From the NCBI GenBank assembly GCA_003978395.1, contig QNZV01000088.1, positions 1 to 5,645 of the forward strand: a DNA stretch of 5,645 nucleotides. Direction: 5' to 3'. Of this stretch, positions 4,907-5,645 are shown piece by piece; the stretch's first letter is position 1; the number at the start of each line of letters is the position of its first letter. The notes beneath the pieces were generated by a model. The model had not been told where the DNA came from and did not search any database. It saw only the letters and a program-made list of their open reading frames with translations. Source of the stretch: Sulfurovum sp. (GTDB lineage: Bacteria; Campylobacterota; Campylobacteria; Campylobacterales; Sulfurovaceae). The position numbers were made by a program, and so were the translations under genes.

Positions 4907-5645
4907 GAGGTTCTAGAACTTCTGCTTTTCCAAAATAGTAACCTTGTGAGTAATCTACCCCTAAGTCACAGAGAATATTAAATATATTCTCATTTTCCAC
5001 ATATTCAGCAATGGTTTTAATATTCTGCTTTTTTGAAAAATGAACAATGGTTTCAACCATATCTTTAGAGAATTTATTCTGTTCTATATTTTTAATAAGA
5101 GAACCATCAATTTTAATATAGTCTGGTTGATACTCTAAAATCCTTGAAAAGTTGGAGAGACCAGTTCCAAAATCATCAATAGCAATTCTGACATTGAATA
5201 CTCTTGCCTCTTTTATAAATTGTTTAATAACATTTTTATCTTTTATCTTTTCATCTTCAAGAAGCTCAATAACAATTCTATGTGCCTCCTCTTTATGCTT
5301 CTCTAATAGATAAAAGAAATCTTTTCGAGTCTTTTTTTGTTCAATATCCAAGGAAGAGAGATTAATGCTAATGTTCATTTTTGTATCGTAGAGAGCTTGA
5401 AAGGAGTTTTCTAATACAATAGAGGTAATTTTTTGATAATACTTACTCTCTTTGGCTGTATCCAAGAAAAAATAGGGAGAGAGTATGTTTTGTTCTTTAT
5501 CAATCAGTCGTACCAATGATTCATATTTCTCTATCTCTTTGGTTTTATTGTTAACAATAGGTTGAAAATACGAGACTATATTATAGGAGTCTATAGCCTC
5601 TTGTATCATTTTAAATGTTTTAAGTTTTTCATGGGCTTGTTGTTG
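4887..5645 (-). CDS. EAL-domain c-di-GMP phosphodiesterase, 5' end cut by window edge
   Basis: The EAL domain hydrolyses cyclic di-GMP to pGpG. Numbering from the Met at 5609, the catalytic set is complete and correctly spaced: E30 (in YESLVRL, a variant of EAL), N83, E115, D145-D146 (DDFGTG), K166 (YIKID), E202 (AEYVE) and Q222 (SQGYYFG). The protein is therefore probably an active phosphodiesterase. The reading frame stays open for 12 more codons to the right edge (beginning QQQAHEKLK), and there is no ribosome site before the ATG at 5609. That Met is thus internal, and an N-terminal sensor, GGDEF or membrane part is likely beyond the edge. The visible part is almost exactly one EAL domain with a short tail. 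The gene is convergent with the M16 gene and overlaps it by 20 bp. Confidence 0.93.
   Translation of the reverse strand, partial: QQQAHEKLKTFKMIQEAIDSYNIVSYFQPIVNNKTKEIEKYESLVRLIDKEQNILSPYFFLDTAKESKYYQKITSIVLENSFQALYDTKMNISINLSSLDIEQKKTRKDFFYLLEKHKEEAHRIVIELLEDEKIKDKNVIKQFIKEARVFNVRIAIDDFGTGLSNFSRILEYQPDYIKIDGSLIKNIEQNKFSKDMVETIVHFSKKQNIKTIAEYVENENIFNILCDLGVDYSQGYYFGKAEVLEPPTSSLL

Overview
The window is AT-rich bacterial chromosome. The gene set points to Campylobacterota, most likely a free-living Sulfurovum/Sulfurimonas-type organism: ribH-nusB side by side, futalosine-route menaquinone synthesis (mqnC), mqnC directly followed by an M16 'processing protease' gene (an adjacency I recall from Helicobacter pylori), clear -10 boxes without clear -35 boxes, and an EAL protein. 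The taxon is inferred from gene content and style, not from a marker gene.

Layout, left to right. (1) The 3' part of a NADAR/YbiA-family N-glycosidase gene (+) enters from the left edge. (2) A short convergent gap with two small hairpins separates it from a minus-strand SCP2-like gene. (3) A divergent AT-rich promoter region drives the SCP2 gene leftward and a small two-helix membrane protein (DUF4282-like) rightward. (4) ribH (lumazine synthase) and nusB form a tight pair. (5) A 166-bp spacer holds a long imperfect hairpin, a C-rich/G-poor tract and a good promoter. (6) mqnC and an M16-family gene form a second operon, 6 bp apart. (7) The M16 gene ends inside the 3' end of a convergent gene for an EAL-domain c-di-GMP phosphodiesterase, which runs off the right edge.

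The recognisable genes are cofactor housekeeping (riboflavin, menaquinone), transcription antitermination (NusB), one apparently non-catalytic M16 subunit and c-di-GMP turnover. Possible functional links are NADAR with ribH (YbiA-type proteins hydrolyse early riboflavin intermediates) and the recurrent mqnC-M16 pairing, whose biochemical reason is not evident.

I see no mobile element, CRISPR array, tRNA/rRNA gene or defence island. I do not think the window holds a new multi-gene system. The most useful observations are the M16 protein that has lost its zinc site but keeps an R/Y pair, its second well-placed start codon, and the two edge genes whose internal Met codons could be mistaken for starts.
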